Positions 8,636 to 16,985 are shown, counted from the first letter of the stretch. The stretch: DNA of 64,000 nucleotides from Duganella sp. 1411 (GCF_017833525.1 NZ_JAFICD010000004.1:1-64000); one strand, 5' to 3'. Notes: generated from the letters alone by a model not told the origin. Translations and numbers: made by a program.

Positions 8636-9925
8636 ATTTTTACCTCACTCCGCCTCCCGCTGCGCGCCAAGCTGGCCAGCGACGCGCTGCTGGGCAACAG
8701 CGATTTCCTGCGCTACTGGTTCAGCGCCATCCTCAACGGCTTCGGCGGCTACATCGGCGCGCTGGCCGTGCCCTTGTGCGCGGTGCTGCTGCTGAAGGCC
8801 ACGCCGGCGCAGATGGGCATGCTGGGCGCGGCGGCGGCGATGCCGTTCGCGCTGTTCGCACTGCCGGCCGGCGTGGTGCTCGACCGCAACCGTAAACTGC
8901 CGATCCTGCTCGCCAGCAAAGCCATCCAGGCCAGCGCCCTGTTCAGCATTCCGGCCGCCTACTGGCTCGGCGTGCTGTCGGTCGAATGGATGTACGCGGT
9001 CGCCTTTGCCACCGGCGCCTGCAACGTCGTCGGCGGCGGCGCCGAGCAGATTTTCCTGACCAACCTGATCGGGCGCGAGCGCCTGATGGACGCGCAATCC
9101 AAATTCGCCGCCACCGACTCGGCCTCGCGGCTGCTGGCGCCTGGGCTGGCCGGCTTGCTGATCCAATGGCTCACCGCGCCGTACGCGGTGCTGCTCAACG
9201 CCTTCGGCTTCGTGCTGTCGATCCTGCTGCTGCGCGACCTCAAGGCCAACGATCCGCAACCGGCGCCGTCCGACAAGCACCCGCTGCGCGACATCCGCGA
9301 CGGCCTGCATTTCATCTGGCGCCAGCCGCTGCTGCGCACCTTGGCGTGGAGCGTGGGCGCCTGGCACATGCTGTTCTATGGTTACGCGGCGCTGGCCGTG
9401 CTGTTCGCCACGCGCGACCTCGGCATGAGCGCCGGCATGCTCGGCGTGGCCCAGATGATCGGCGGGCTCGGCGTGCTGGCCAGCGCGATGATGCTCAAGC
9501 CGCTGACCCAACGCTACGGCGCCAGCGGCACCATCCTGATCGGCGTCGGCCTGACCACCGTCGCCTTCACGCTGACGCCGATGATACCGGCCAGGCTGTT
9601 CGGCTACCCGGCGGCCAGCGCGGCGGCGTGCGCGGCGCTGTCGTTCTTCCTCGACTGCGGGGTGATGTTGTTTTTCATGCCGTACACGGCCGTGCGGCAG
9701 AAGGTCACGCCGGACGCCTATTTGGGCCGCATGGTGTCGACGATGCGCTTTCTGACCATCGCCGTGGCGCCGATCGGCGCGCTGGCGGCCGGCTACATCG
9801 GCGAGCATTTCAGCGTGCGCGCCGGCATGGGCTGCGTGGCGGTGGGCGGCATCGTGCTGACCGCCTGCATGGCGATGGCGCCGGCGCTGCGCGACGCCGG
9901 ACAGCCGGCGGCGGCCGTCCCGTAA
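8636..9925 (+). CDS. MFS transporter, EntS-like, start codon unusual
   Basis: A 12-helix major facilitator of the EntS/MFS_3 kind, probably a small-molecule exporter. The clear reading frame opens after a stop at 8603-8605 and already shows family-like sequence (RAKLASDALLGNSDFLRYW, then the first helix) before any ATG, GTG or TTG. The first such codon is GTG 8768, which would cut off most of helix 1. I propose the ATT at 8636 (weak GGCGAG upstream), giving 429 residues; CTG 8660 is another option, and a sequencing error upstream is possible. Substrate unknown. Confidence 0.75.
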   Translation: MFTSLRLPLRAKLASDALLGNSDFLRYWFSAILNGFGGYIGALAVPLCAVLLLKATPAQMGMLGAAAAMPFALFALPAGVVLDRNRKLPILLASKAIQASALFSIPAAYWLGVLSVEWMYAVAFATGACNVVGGGAEQIFLTNLIGRERLMDAQSKFAATDSASRLLAPGLAGLLIQWLTAPYAVLLNAFGFVLSILLLRDLKANDPQPAPSDKHPLRDIRDGLHFIWRQPLLRTLAWSVGAWHMLFYGYAALAVLFATRDLGMSAGMLGVAQMIGGLGVLASAMMLKPLTQRYGASGTILIGVGLTTVAFTLTPMIPARLFGYPAASAAACAALSFFLDCGVMLFFMPYTAVRQKVTPDAYLGRMVSTMRFLTIAVAPIGALAAGYIGEHFSVRAGMGCVAVGGIVLTACMAMAPALRDAGQPAAAVP

Positions 9926-10030
9926 CTATCCCTAAAAATAGTCCTGAAAAAGCGCCCTACCGTGCGCCGGAAATCCGGCCAAGCTATTAGGCTCACTGCA
10001 GTATCAACCGATCCTGATAGGGGGTGCGCC

Positions 10031-10468
10031 ATGTTCAAAACCATACTGTTGCCGACCGACGGCTCGGACCTGTCGGACAAGGCGACCGCAACTGCGGTCG
10101 AGTTCGCCAAACTGAACCGCGCCAAGATCGTCGCCATCACCGTGATCCAGCCTTTGCCCCTGTCGTCGATGGGCGACGGCGGCGCCGTGATCGACTCGGG
10201 CCAGTTCGCCGTCAAGATGCAGGAGGCCGCGCGCGGCTATATCGACAAGGTGGCGGCGGCCGCGCGCGCGGCCGATATTCCGTTCGAGGGGGTGATTTCG
10301 GTGTCGCACACCCCGTACGAGGAAATCGTCGAGGCTGCGAAAAAATTCGAGTGCGACCTCATCATGATGGCGTCGCACGGCCACAAGGGCATCAACAAGC
10401 TGCTGCTGGGCAGCCAGACCGACAAGGTGTTGGCGCACACCACGCTGCCGGTGCTGGTGTTGCGCTAG
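10031..10468 (+). CDS. Universal stress protein (UspA family)
   Basis: A 145-residue single-domain Usp protein. The ATP-binding signature G-2x-G-9x-G(S/T) is visible in ASHGHKGINKLLLGSQT near the C-terminus, and the N-terminus has the typical FKTILLPTDGS strand. Such proteins bind ATP or AMP and are induced by stress. It is a monocistronic gene, convergent with mltA (10 nt apart). A short inverted repeat (GCCGG, CCGGC) lies in its upstream region, but no clear promoter was identified. Confidence 0.92.
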   Translation: MFKTILLPTDGSDLSDKATATAVEFAKLNRAKIVAITVIQPLPLSSMGDGGAVIDSGQFAVKMQEAARGYIDKVAAAARAADIPFEGVISVSHTPYEEIVEAAKKFECDLIMMASHGHKGINKLLLGSQTDKVLAHTTLPVLVLR

Positions 10469-10478
10469 CTAGCACCGG

Positions 10479-11687
10479 TCAAGGCTGCTTCGGCAGCAGC
10501 ACCCAGACGTTGCCGCGCTGCTTCATGCGGCCGGCGTTTTCCGCCGCCTCGGTGCCGAAGCCGAAGAAGTAGTCGACCCGGATCGCGCCACGGATGGCGC
10601 CACCGGTATCCTGCGCCATCACCAGCCGCTGCAGCGGAATATCGCTGTTCGGCTGCGTGGTGGCCAGGAAAATCGGCGCGCCCAGCGGCAACTGCGAGGC
10701 GTCGATCGCCACCGAACGCTGCGGCGTCAGCGGCACGCCCTGCGCGCCTTTCGGCCCCACTTTCGGGTCCGGCAACCGCTCCTCCTTGAAGAACACGTAG
10801 CTCGGGTTCACATCGAATAGTTCCTGCATGCGCGTCGGGTGGCCGGCGATCCACGCCTTGATGCCCTGCGCCGACGCCTGCTCCAACGTCAACTCGCCCT
10901 TCTCCACCAGATACTTGCCGATCGACTTATACGGATGGCCGTTCTGGTCGGCGTACGCCACGCGCACGGTTTCCTGCGTGTCGGTCAGCTGCACGCGGCC
11001 CGAACCCTGCACCTGCAGGAAGAACGACTCCACCGGATCGTCGACCCACAGCAACTCCTTGCCGGTGGCATCGGCCTTCTCGATCTCGGCGCGGGTCGCG
11101 TACGGCACCACCTTTTTGCCGACCAGCTTGCCGCGCAGGCGCATGCCCTTCAGCTCCGGATAGACGCCGGCCAGATCGACGGTGACCATGTCGTCCGGCA
11201 CCTTGAACAGCGGCGTTTGATACGGGCCGCCCTTTTTGCGCGCGCCGCGCAGCAGCGGCTCGTAATAACCGGTGACCAGCCCGTCGGTGGCGCCGTCCGG
11301 CGCGATGACCTGGTTCGGCACCATGAACGCCTCGAAGAAGGTGCGGATGGCCTTGTCGTCGGCGGCGTTGACGGTGCGCGCGATCGAGCACGATTCCTTC
11401 CACAGCGGCTGCTTGACCAGCACCGAGCACGAGGACATGAAGGCCGGCCAGGCGGCGCGCACGTCGTCGCGCTCCCAGCCGGGCAGCGCGGCGAAGGTGG
11501 TCGGCACCATCCGCAGCGCGTCCGGCTTGGGCGGCGTGGCGGGCGGCTGGGCCGGCGTGCCCGCGGGCGGCGTCGGCACGGGCTGCCCGCCCGGTTTTGC
11601 CGGCGGAATCGGCGTGGTGGTGCAGGCGGCCAGCGAAAGCGCGACGACGGTGAGCGGAACGAGTAGACTACGGCGTGTAAATGACAT
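10479..11687 (-). CDS. mltA: Membrane-bound lytic murein transglycosylase A
   Basis: A 402-residue outer-membrane lipoprotein that cleaves peptidoglycan glycan strands, forming 1,6-anhydro-muropeptides. The signal peptide ends in lipobox LAAC (Cys22) and is followed by a proline-rich linker (about 25-65). The MltA domain begins around residue 75; the C-terminal 3D domain contains MAQDTGGAIRG and RVDYFFGFG, with the catalytic Asp. ATG 11687 is selected because it gives a perfect lipoprotein signal. It is divergent from a small membrane protein gene starting 10 nt away, so their promoters must overlap one another's coding start. Confidence 0.93.
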   Translation of the reverse strand: MSFTRRSLLVPLTVVALSLAACTTTPIPPAKPGGQPVPTPPAGTPAQPPATPPKPDALRMVPTTFAALPGWERDDVRAAWPAFMSSCSVLVKQPLWKESCSIARTVNAADDKAIRTFFEAFMVPNQVIAPDGATDGLVTGYYEPLLRGARKKGGPYQTPLFKVPDDMVTVDLAGVYPELKGMRLRGKLVGKKVVPYATRAEIEKADATGKELLWVDDPVESFFLQVQGSGRVQLTDTQETVRVAYADQNGHPYKSIGKYLVEKGELTLEQASAQGIKAWIAGHPTRMQELFDVNPSYVFFKEERLPDPKVGPKGAQGVPLTPQRSVAIDASQLPLGAPIFLATTQPNSDIPLQRLVMAQDTGGAIRGAIRVDYFFGFGTEAAENAGRMKQRGNVWVLLPKQP

Positions 11688-11697
11688 GAGGATAGCT

Positions 11698-11832
11698 ATG
11701 TGGGTATTGATGTTGGAAGCGTGCATCGCGTTTTTCCTGCTGGTGTTCATCGTCTGGTGGACGATGTACCAAGGCAAAGGCAAAGCTAAAAAGCTGCCCC
11801 CGCCTGAACAGGATGACGATCCGAAGCGATGA
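11698..11832 (+). CDS. Small single-pass membrane protein (44 residues)
   Basis: A short open frame with a strong start signal: GAGGA lies 6 nt before the ATG. The protein has one hydrophobic helix (residues 2-24, MLEACIAFFLLVFIVWW) followed by a basic stretch (KGKGKAKK) and an acidic end (PPEQDDDPKR). No family recognised. It is divergent from mltA, with 10 nt between the starts. A GC-rich hairpin (11831-11856) lies at its end, before the apaG stop. The reading frame, ribosome site and membrane-like composition support a real gene. Confidence 0.6.
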   Translation: MWVLMLEACIAFFLLVFIVWWTMYQGKGKAKKLPPPEQDDDPKR

Positions 11833-11854
11833 GCCGGCACGGCCGGGCCGTGGC

Positions 11855-12229
11855 TCAGTGCAGCGTGCGCGGCAGCGACAGCACGAACTCGGGGATCTTG
11901 GCCTCGAATTGATGGCCGTCCTCGGCCACGCAGAAGTATTCGCCGACCATCGAGCCCTGCTGGGTTTGCAGCGCGGTGCCGCTGGTGTATTCGAAATGCT
12001 CGCCCGGCTGCAGCAATGGCTGGTGGCCGACCACGCCCAGCCCGCGCACCTCTTCGATATGATTGTTGGCGTCGGTGATGACCCAGTGGCGCGAGATCAG
12101 CTGGGCGGCGACGCTGCCGGTGTTCTTGATCGTGATCGAATAGGTGAACACGAAATTGGTGCGTTCCGGATCGGACTGATCCGGCAGATACTGGGTTCTG
12201 ACCGACACAGTAAATTCATAAGTTGCCAT
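11855..12229 (-). CDS. apaG: ApaG (Co2+/Mg2+ efflux-associated) protein
   Basis: A 124-residue ApaG/DUF525 protein with the fibronectin-III-like fold; family hallmarks are the central segment LISRHWVITDANN, VVGHQPLLQPGEHFEYTSGT and the GSMVGEYFC stretch. Its biochemical role is not settled; the name comes from the apaGH operon. Two ATGs are possible: 12235 and 12229. The second is preferred since AAGGA sits 6 nt before it and directly abuts the first. Divergent from rpe. Confidence 0.92.
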   Translation of the reverse strand: MATYEFTVSVRTQYLPDQSDPERTNFVFTYSITIKNTGSVAAQLISRHWVITDANNHIEEVRGLGVVGHQPLLQPGEHFEYTSGTALQTQQGSMVGEYFCVAEDGHQFEAKIPEFVLSLPRTLH

Positions 12230-12407
12230 CGACATTCCTTAAGGCTGGGGCGTGGGGGTCATAAAAAGGGTAATCGCGATTGTATATCGTCAGGCTTCCA
12301 TTGCACCGCAAATCCGCAACGCGTGCAAGGAGTACGCGGCTGAAAACGGGCGCGGCCGCGCCGGGCAGCGTAAAATAGCGCATCTTTTTTATCGCAGGCC
12401 TCACGTC

Positions 12408-13073
12408 ATGTCCAATTTCCGCATCGCTCCCAGCATTTTGTCCGCCGACTTCGCCCGTTTGGGTGAGGAGGTACGCAACGTCGTCACCGCCGGCGCCGAC
12501 ATCATCCACTTTGACGTGATGGACAACCATTATGTTCCAAACCTGACGATCGGCCCGCTCGTGTGCCAGGCGATCCGCCCGCACGTGGAGGTGCCGATCG
12601 ACGTGCACCTGATGGTCAAGCCGGTCGACCGCCTCATTCCCGACTTCGCCAAGGCCGGCGCCAACATCATCACCTTCCATCCGGAAGCGTCCGAGCACAT
12701 CGACCGCACCTTGCAACTGATCCGCGACAACGGCTGCAAGGCCGGGCTGGTGTTCAACCCGGGCACGCCGCTGCACTTCCTCGACCACGTGATGGACAAG
12801 ATCGACATGATCCTGATCATGTCGGTCAACCCCGGCTTCGGCGGCCAGTCCTTCATTCCGGAGGCGCTGAAGAAAATCGCCCTGGCGCGCCGCAAGATCG
12901 ACGAATCGGGCCGCGACATCATGCTGGAAGTGGACGGCGGCATCAAGATCGACAACATCGCGGCGGCGGCGGCGGCCGGCGCCGACACCTTCGTGGCGGG
13001 CTCGGCCATCTTCGGCCAGCCGGACTACAAGGCCGTCATCGACGCCATGCGCGCCAACTTGGCGGCGATTTAA
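12408..13073 (+). CDS. rpe: Ribulose-phosphate 3-epimerase
   Basis: A 221-residue TIM-barrel enzyme interconverting ribulose-5-phosphate and xylulose-5-phosphate in the pentose phosphate pathway. Visible motifs are IAPSILSADFARLGEE, HFDVMDNHYVPN (metal His and catalytic Asp), VHLMVKPVD, MSVNPGFGGQ and LEVDGGI. In Burkholderiales rpe is normally followed by gph; here a 2.9-kb effector-immunity block separates them. A GC-rich palindrome follows the stop. Confidence 0.96.
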   Translation: MSNFRIAPSILSADFARLGEEVRNVVTAGADIIHFDVMDNHYVPNLTIGPLVCQAIRPHVEVPIDVHLMVKPVDRLIPDFAKAGANIITFHPEASEHIDRTLQLIRDNGCKAGLVFNPGTPLHFLDHVMDKIDMILIMSVNPGFGGQSFIPEALKKIALARRKIDESGRDIMLEVDGGIKIDNIAAAAAAGADTFVAGSAIFGQPDYKAVIDAMRANLAAI

Positions 13074-13090
13074 TCCTTTAGCACGACTTC

Positions 13091-13112
13091 GGGTGGCGCG
13101 GCCGCGCCACCC
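13091..13112 (+). terminator. GC-rich palindrome after rpe
   Basis: An 11-bp perfect inverted repeat without spacer (arm GGGTGGCGCGG) lies 17 nt downstream of the rpe stop. As RNA it forms a 9-bp stem with a 4-nt loop. There is no following T run, so it may be a weak or Rho-assisted terminator, or an mRNA 3'-end stabiliser. Confidence 0.45.
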
Positions 13113-13241
13113 CGCCTTCCGCTGTAGCATTTCCGGCATCCAGGCCGCGAAGCTCGCCCTCAATCTCCAGGCGCTTGTGCCTGCTCAAAATTTCCCGCCT
13201 TTTCCAGTGTCAGCATAGCTCACACGGACAAGGAGTCGGGA

Positions 13242-13343
13242 ATGGAAGAGCTAGTGCCCCATTGGCGAGTTGCGGCGCCTCCACTCGAATTGACGCCTGA
13301 CGGCACCTCAGTAGACGCTCACGCGCATGTGAGCGCCCGATGA
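13242..13343 (+). CDS. 33-residue ORF coupled to the effector gene
   Basis: ATG 13242 has AAGGAG 9 nt upstream, the best ribosome site in this stretch. The frame ends in TGA at 13341-13343, which overlaps the ATG of the effector gene (ATGA), while the effector itself has no good Shine-Dalgarno of its own. The peptide (33 residues, no recognised domain) may serve mainly to couple translation, or be the remnant of a larger upstream gene such as an adaptor. Which one is not decided by sequence. Confidence 0.45.
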   Translation: MEELVPHWRVAAPPLELTPDGTSVDAHAHVSAR

Positions 13344-14842
13344 GCAATCACAACCCAGTGGGTGCTCGCAAGGACACGGCCTTCAAAGCGATCAGTACCG
13401 CTCCTTCCATCAATATGACACCCGTCGGGCCATCGATGGTGCCCATTCCTTACCCGACCGTACAGGATTTGGGAAACAGCATCAACACGGCAAAAACCGT
13501 GAATTTCAATGGCAAACCCGCCTATCTACTTGACCTCACAACTCAGGACCGTTGCACCGGTGACGAGGCGGGCACAGGAAAGGGCGTTAGATCAGGAACG
13601 GTCGGCGGCGAAGTCAAGCCAGTCGCCGGCAGCCGGACGGTAAGAATAGAAGGCAAGCACGTAGTTCGGCACGGCGATCCATGTACGATGAATGGCGGTA
13701 ACAACCCGGGCGTGTACGTGGCGTGCTCACCACCAACCGCACATGAAAAACCCGCTTCGGCCGGGACGTCCTCATCACCGCCGGTGGATCAAGGCGAAAA
13801 AAACTACTCATCTCAAGTCGTGGATGCGCTACGCCAAGCAGGCGCAAACGTCGCAGATGCAATAGCAAGTCCATTGGAAGGCGTCAAAGGAGCTCTTAAA
13901 GGCCTCGCCAACACGATACCCGAAACTGCGGAAATTTTAATAAAGGGCGCAGCCGACCAGCAGGCGCAGGAACTGAACGAAGCAGCCAGCCTTCAAATGG
14001 CGCTGGGAAAGCGGAAATTGGCGGCCAGTTTCTCCGAAGTCGCACAATCGACGCACGCGAGCGCGAACGCGATTGAACTGCCTAAACTAGTCCTCACGAA
14101 CAGCGCACAAGAGGGTGGCAATCTGGTCGCTATCATTGTGCAGCTGTTCGCCGCCGGCGTTGGAGTGGCAAAGTTTGCAACCAAAGGCGCCTCGAAATTA
14201 CTTAACCAAGGCAATGCAGCGCTTCCCAAAACCGCATCTACCGGCGACGGCGTGCGGATCTTGCGAAGCACCTCCAAAGCGCGTAGCGTAAAGGTCCAGG
14301 ATTTTTTAGAAAAGAAGTGGGGAAAGGATGCGGTAGATGACGCACTCGAAAGCAAGCGTTCAGATCCAAGACTTGACGCGTTATTGACCGATGACGAATA
14401 TATTTCAATTCAAGCCTATACCTCGAATTTATATCGGGAAATAAATCCGACGCTTCGGGCGGGAAATCTTGGTGAGTGGGCGCCAGTGGTAGATGAAGCG
14501 ACGGAAGGTTTGGCAAAAATGAGGGGCCAAGGCTATCTTTTCAAAGGTCGAGTTCGTCGCGATGCCACCTTCGATTTGAAGCAAATCGATGAGCTTTTCC
14601 CTGAAGACGGCTACTTTCAAGATAAGGCATTTGTTTCCAGCAGCAAGGACGTTGATGGCGTGTTTTCTGGCAACACCGAGATCCAGATTTTCAGCGAGAA
14701 TGGCGTAGATGTGCGGTCGTTATCCCAATATGGCAACGAGAAAGAAGTATTATTTTCTCCTGGCACAAAATTCAAAGTAACAAGTCGGATTATCGATCCA
14801 AAAAACAAACACCACGTTATTGTTTTGAGAGAAATAGAATGA
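13340..14842 (+). CDS. PAAR-like (DUF4150) ADP-ribosyltransferase effector, Tre1-like
   Basis: A 500-residue predicted T6SS effector. Residues about 1-130 form a DUF4150/PAAR-like tip domain; 160-290 is helical with an apolar segment (262-280). The C-terminal part (about 350-500) looks like an ADP-ribosyltransferase of the arginine-type R-S-E class: YLFKGRV with Arg404, strand KAFVSSSKD (Ser433-435), and an ExE pair Glu467/Glu469 in NEKEVLFSPGTKFKV. The next gene, overlapping by 4 bp, encodes an ADP-ribosylglycohydrolase, the known arrangement of Serratia Tre1/Tri1. The toxin half has lower GC than its surroundings. The target protein (FtsZ for Tre1) is inference. No T6SS core gene is in the window. 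Confidence 0.82.
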   Translation: MSNHNPVGARKDTAFKAISTAPSINMTPVGPSMVPIPYPTVQDLGNSINTAKTVNFNGKPAYLLDLTTQDRCTGDEAGTGKGVRSGTVGGEVKPVAGSRTVRIEGKHVVRHGDPCTMNGGNNPGVYVACSPPTAHEKPASAGTSSSPPVDQGEKNYSSQVVDALRQAGANVADAIASPLEGVKGALKGLANTIPETAEILIKGAADQQAQELNEAASLQMALGKRKLAASFSEVAQSTHASANAIELPKLVLTNSAQEGGNLVAIIVQLFAAGVGVAKFATKGASKLLNQGNAALPKTASTGDGVRILRSTSKARSVKVQDFLEKKWGKDAVDDALESKRSDPRLDALLTDDEYISIQAYTSNLYREINPTLRAGNLGEWAPVVDEATEGLAKMRGQGYLFKGRVRRDATFDLKQIDELFPEDGYFQDKAFVSSSKDVDGVFSGNTEIQIFSENGVDVRSLSQYGNEKEVLFSPGTKFKVTSRIIDPKNKHHVIVLREIE

Positions 14843-16017
14843 GTGAAAATCTGACCGATGCTGAGATGTTAGCGGTTGTACAGGCGTCTTTGGAAAAAAG
14901 AAAAAAATACGCTGCTGACATGGGATTTCACCCTCTTCGATGGCATGACTCGACCAAGCTCAAGACTCCTTGGCTGGAGGGCTATTTGGACCTTCGTCGA
15001 AAACTCTCTGATAAAAACGAGCTCTTTGAATACTTGCGCAATGCTGGAGCGGACTCATCCGCTTTGGCGGACAGGTCGAGGGGAGCAATGATGGGTCTCA
15101 TGTTGGGGGATGCGTTAGGTATGCCGCTTGAGTTCAGCCCAAGAGATGTCAAACACGTATCCGACCTCGAAAAAGGCGGCCCCTTCAATCTGGACCGCGG
15201 CTACTGGACCGACGACAGCAGCCTCGCCTTCTGCACCGCCTACAGTCTCTCAAAATGCTGCGGCTTCAATCCACAGCACATGATGGAGTCTTATTCGCTT
15301 TGGTATCGCTATGGCGTTTTCAGCTCGACCGAAGAATGCTTTGACATCGGGAACGCAACCCGGCAGGCGATAGAAACCTACTTGCGCTCGGGCGAGCCCC
15401 ATGCGGGCAGCGCCGACCCTAAAACCGCCGGCAATGGCTCTCTGATGAGGATCGCTCCCATCCCCATCTTCTATTCGAACGACTTCTCACGCACCGTCCA
15501 TTTTGCGGCCGAAAGTTCAAAATTAACGCACAAGGCGATCGAGGCGGTCGATGCGTGCCGTTACTTCGCAGCGCTGCTTTACGGCGCGCTGAACGGCGAA
15601 AGCAAAGCAAAACTTCTGGACGGGTTGTATTCTCCCGAACCAGACTATTGGGACTTGCATCCGCTGACGCCGTCCGTGAGAAAAATCGCACTGGGCTCCT
15701 ACAAAAACAAGGACCGTAGCCAGATTTCTTCGTCCGGCTACGTCATCGACACCCTGGAAGCCGCACTGTGGGCATTTCATAGAAACGAGGACTTCCGGAG
15801 TGGCGCCCTGGAAGCGGTCAACCTGGCCGATGACTCAGACACGGTAGGCGCCGTGTACGGTCAACTGGCTGGCGCTTTCCACGGCGAGATGGAGCTACCG
15901 TTCGACTGGATCCGCAAGCTCTACAAATTACAAGCCGCCTATCATTTCGCCCAGGATTTGCTTCAAGCTAAAGCAGAAAACCCACTTCATGCGGAAGCGG
16001 CAGCCGCCGGGAACTAA
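14839..16017 (+). CDS. ADP-ribosylglycohydrolase immunity protein, Tri1-like
   Basis: A 392-residue DraG/ARH-fold protein. An N-terminal extension of about 75 residues precedes the hydrolase domain, which shows GLMLGDALGMPLEF (84-99), metal-binding Thr124-Asp125-Asp126 in WTDDSSLAF, GNGSLMR (198-204) and the second metal site DSDT (332-335). In Tri1 the hydrolase removes ADP-ribose from the toxin's targets, while its N-terminal extension also blocks the toxin active site; both features can be matched here. Start overlaps the toxin stop (ATGA). Alternative: a housekeeping DraG-like enzyme, unlikely given the pairing. Confidence 0.82.
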   Translation: MSENLTDAEMLAVVQASLEKRKKYAADMGFHPLRWHDSTKLKTPWLEGYLDLRRKLSDKNELFEYLRNAGADSSALADRSRGAMMGLMLGDALGMPLEFSPRDVKHVSDLEKGGPFNLDRGYWTDDSSLAFCTAYSLSKCCGFNPQHMMESYSLWYRYGVFSSTEECFDIGNATRQAIETYLRSGEPHAGSADPKTAGNGSLMRIAPIPIFYSNDFSRTVHFAAESSKLTHKAIEAVDACRYFAALLYGALNGESKAKLLDGLYSPEPDYWDLHPLTPSVRKIALGSYKNKDRSQISSSGYVIDTLEAALWAFHRNEDFRSGALEAVNLADDSDTVGAVYGQLAGAFHGEMELPFDWIRKLYKLQAAYHFAQDLLQAKAENPLHAEAAAAGN

Positions 16018-16099
16018 CGTCGGCTAACGATCAGGCTGCCTAAAAAAGCAGCCGGAAGGATGTGTTGGGCTACGCTCCGCTATACTTCTCCTCCAGCCG

Positions 16100-16131
16100 G
16101 CGGCATACCTATCGGGCGTGCCGCTTTTTTT
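16100..16131 (+). terminator. Intrinsic terminator after the effector-immunity pair
   Basis: Stem GCGGCA (16100-16105) and TGCCGC (16119-16124) followed by seven T. A second small hairpin (GGCTGC 16034-16039, GCAGCC 16048-16053) lies just after the immunity gene stop. Together they would end transcription of the inserted pair before gph. Confidence 0.65.
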
Positions 16132-16157
16132 GCCTAAGTTCCGAGGAAATGTACCCA

Positions 16158-16859
16158 ATGTCCGCCAATCTGAAACTGTCCCCCCTGGCAGGCGTGCGCG
16201 CCGCGATCATCGACCTCGACGGCACCATGCTGGACACCATCCCCGATTTCCACGTCGCCATCAACGGCATGCTGGCCGAGCTGGGCCTCGAATCGATCCA
16301 GCAAGAGCAGATCGCGCTGATGGTCGGCAAGGGCTCGGAAAACCTGATCCGCTCGGTGCTGGCCCTGCAACTGGACGCGGCCGGCGTCGAGCAGCGCTTC
16401 GACGCCGCGATGGACGCCTACCAGCGCCACTATCTCGGCATCAACGGCAACCACAGCGCGCTCTACCCGGATGTGATCGAGGGCCTGGCGGCGATGAAAG
16501 CCAACGGCCTGCGCCTGGCCTGCGTGACCAACAAGCCGATCGCCTTCACCACGCCGCTGCTCAAGCTCAAGGGCCTGGACGGCTTTTTCGACGTGGTCTA
16601 CGGCGGCGATTCGCTGCCGCGCAAGAAGCCCGATCCGCTGCCGCTGCAGACGGTGTGCGCCGATTTCGGCTTGGACCCGGCCCAGGTGGTGGCCATCGGC
16701 GACAGCTCGAACGACGCGCAAGCGGCCCGGGCTGCGGGTTGCCCGGTGTTGACGGTGCCTTACGGTTACAATCACGGACAATCTGTACACGGGATCGATT
16801 CCGATGGTATAGTAGACACGCTGCTCGACGCGGCAAGCCGTATAAGTTCGCAAAATTAA
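16158..16859 (+). CDS. gph: Phosphoglycolate phosphatase
   Basis: A 233-residue HAD-superfamily hydrolase that dephosphorylates 2-phosphoglycolate. Motif I is DLDGTMLDT (nucleophile and acid Asp), motif II CVTNKP, motif III RKKPDPLPL and motif IV VAIGDSSNDAQAA. ATG 16158 is preferred over ATG 16149, which would leave only 2 nt after GAGGA; the chosen one has about 9 nt. It directly precedes the trp leader (26 nt), as in the rpe-gph-trpE order of Burkholderiales. Confidence 0.93.
   Translation: MSANLKLSPLAGVRAAIIDLDGTMLDTIPDFHVAINGMLAELGLESIQQEQIALMVGKGSENLIRSVLALQLDAAGVEQRFDAAMDAYQRHYLGINGNHSALYPDVIEGLAAMKANGLRLACVTNKPIAFTTPLLKLKGLDGFFDVVYGGDSLPRKKPDPLPLQTVCADFGLDPAQVVAIGDSSNDAQAARAAGCPVLTVPYGYNHGQSVHGIDSDGIVDTLLDAASRISSQN
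16784..16813 (+). promoter_or_regulatory. Candidate trp promoter inside gph 3' end
   Basis: TGTACA (16784-16789), 18-bp spacer, TATAGT (16808-16813). A start near 16820 would give a leader of about 65 nt before the leader peptide. The match is moderate; co-transcription from upstream of gph is equally possible. Confidence 0.35.
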
Positions 16860-16885
16860 CCTTTAGCTGAACCAACCCTGACCGA

Positions 16886-16972
16886 ATGTCTTCCATCAAA
16901 AAACACAATGTCAACCAAACCGGCTCGATTGAGGCCTGGCTTTGGCGACGCTGGCAATCCTGGCAAAACTAA
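16886..16972 (+). CDS. trpL: trp operon leader peptide, four Trp codons
   Basis: A 28-residue open frame starting at ATG 16886 and ending in TAA. It contains Trp at positions 18, 20, 23 and 26 (EAWLWRRWQSWQN at its end), 113 nt upstream of trpE. Tryptophan makes up 14 percent of the peptide, which is far above chance. A hairpin followed by six T lies just downstream. This is the classic architecture of ribosome-stalling attenuation: when charged tRNA-Trp is scarce the ribosome stalls at the Trp codons and the terminator is not formed. Confidence 0.88.
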   Translation: MSSIKKHNVNQTGSIEAWLWRRWQSWQN

Positions 16973-16985
16973 GCCGAACTGATTG

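Noticed and set aside
10483..10497. GCTGC-TTCG-GCAGC hairpin as a terminator between usp and mltA
   Set aside because: It lies within the mltA coding end and has no T run; it may only be coding sequence.
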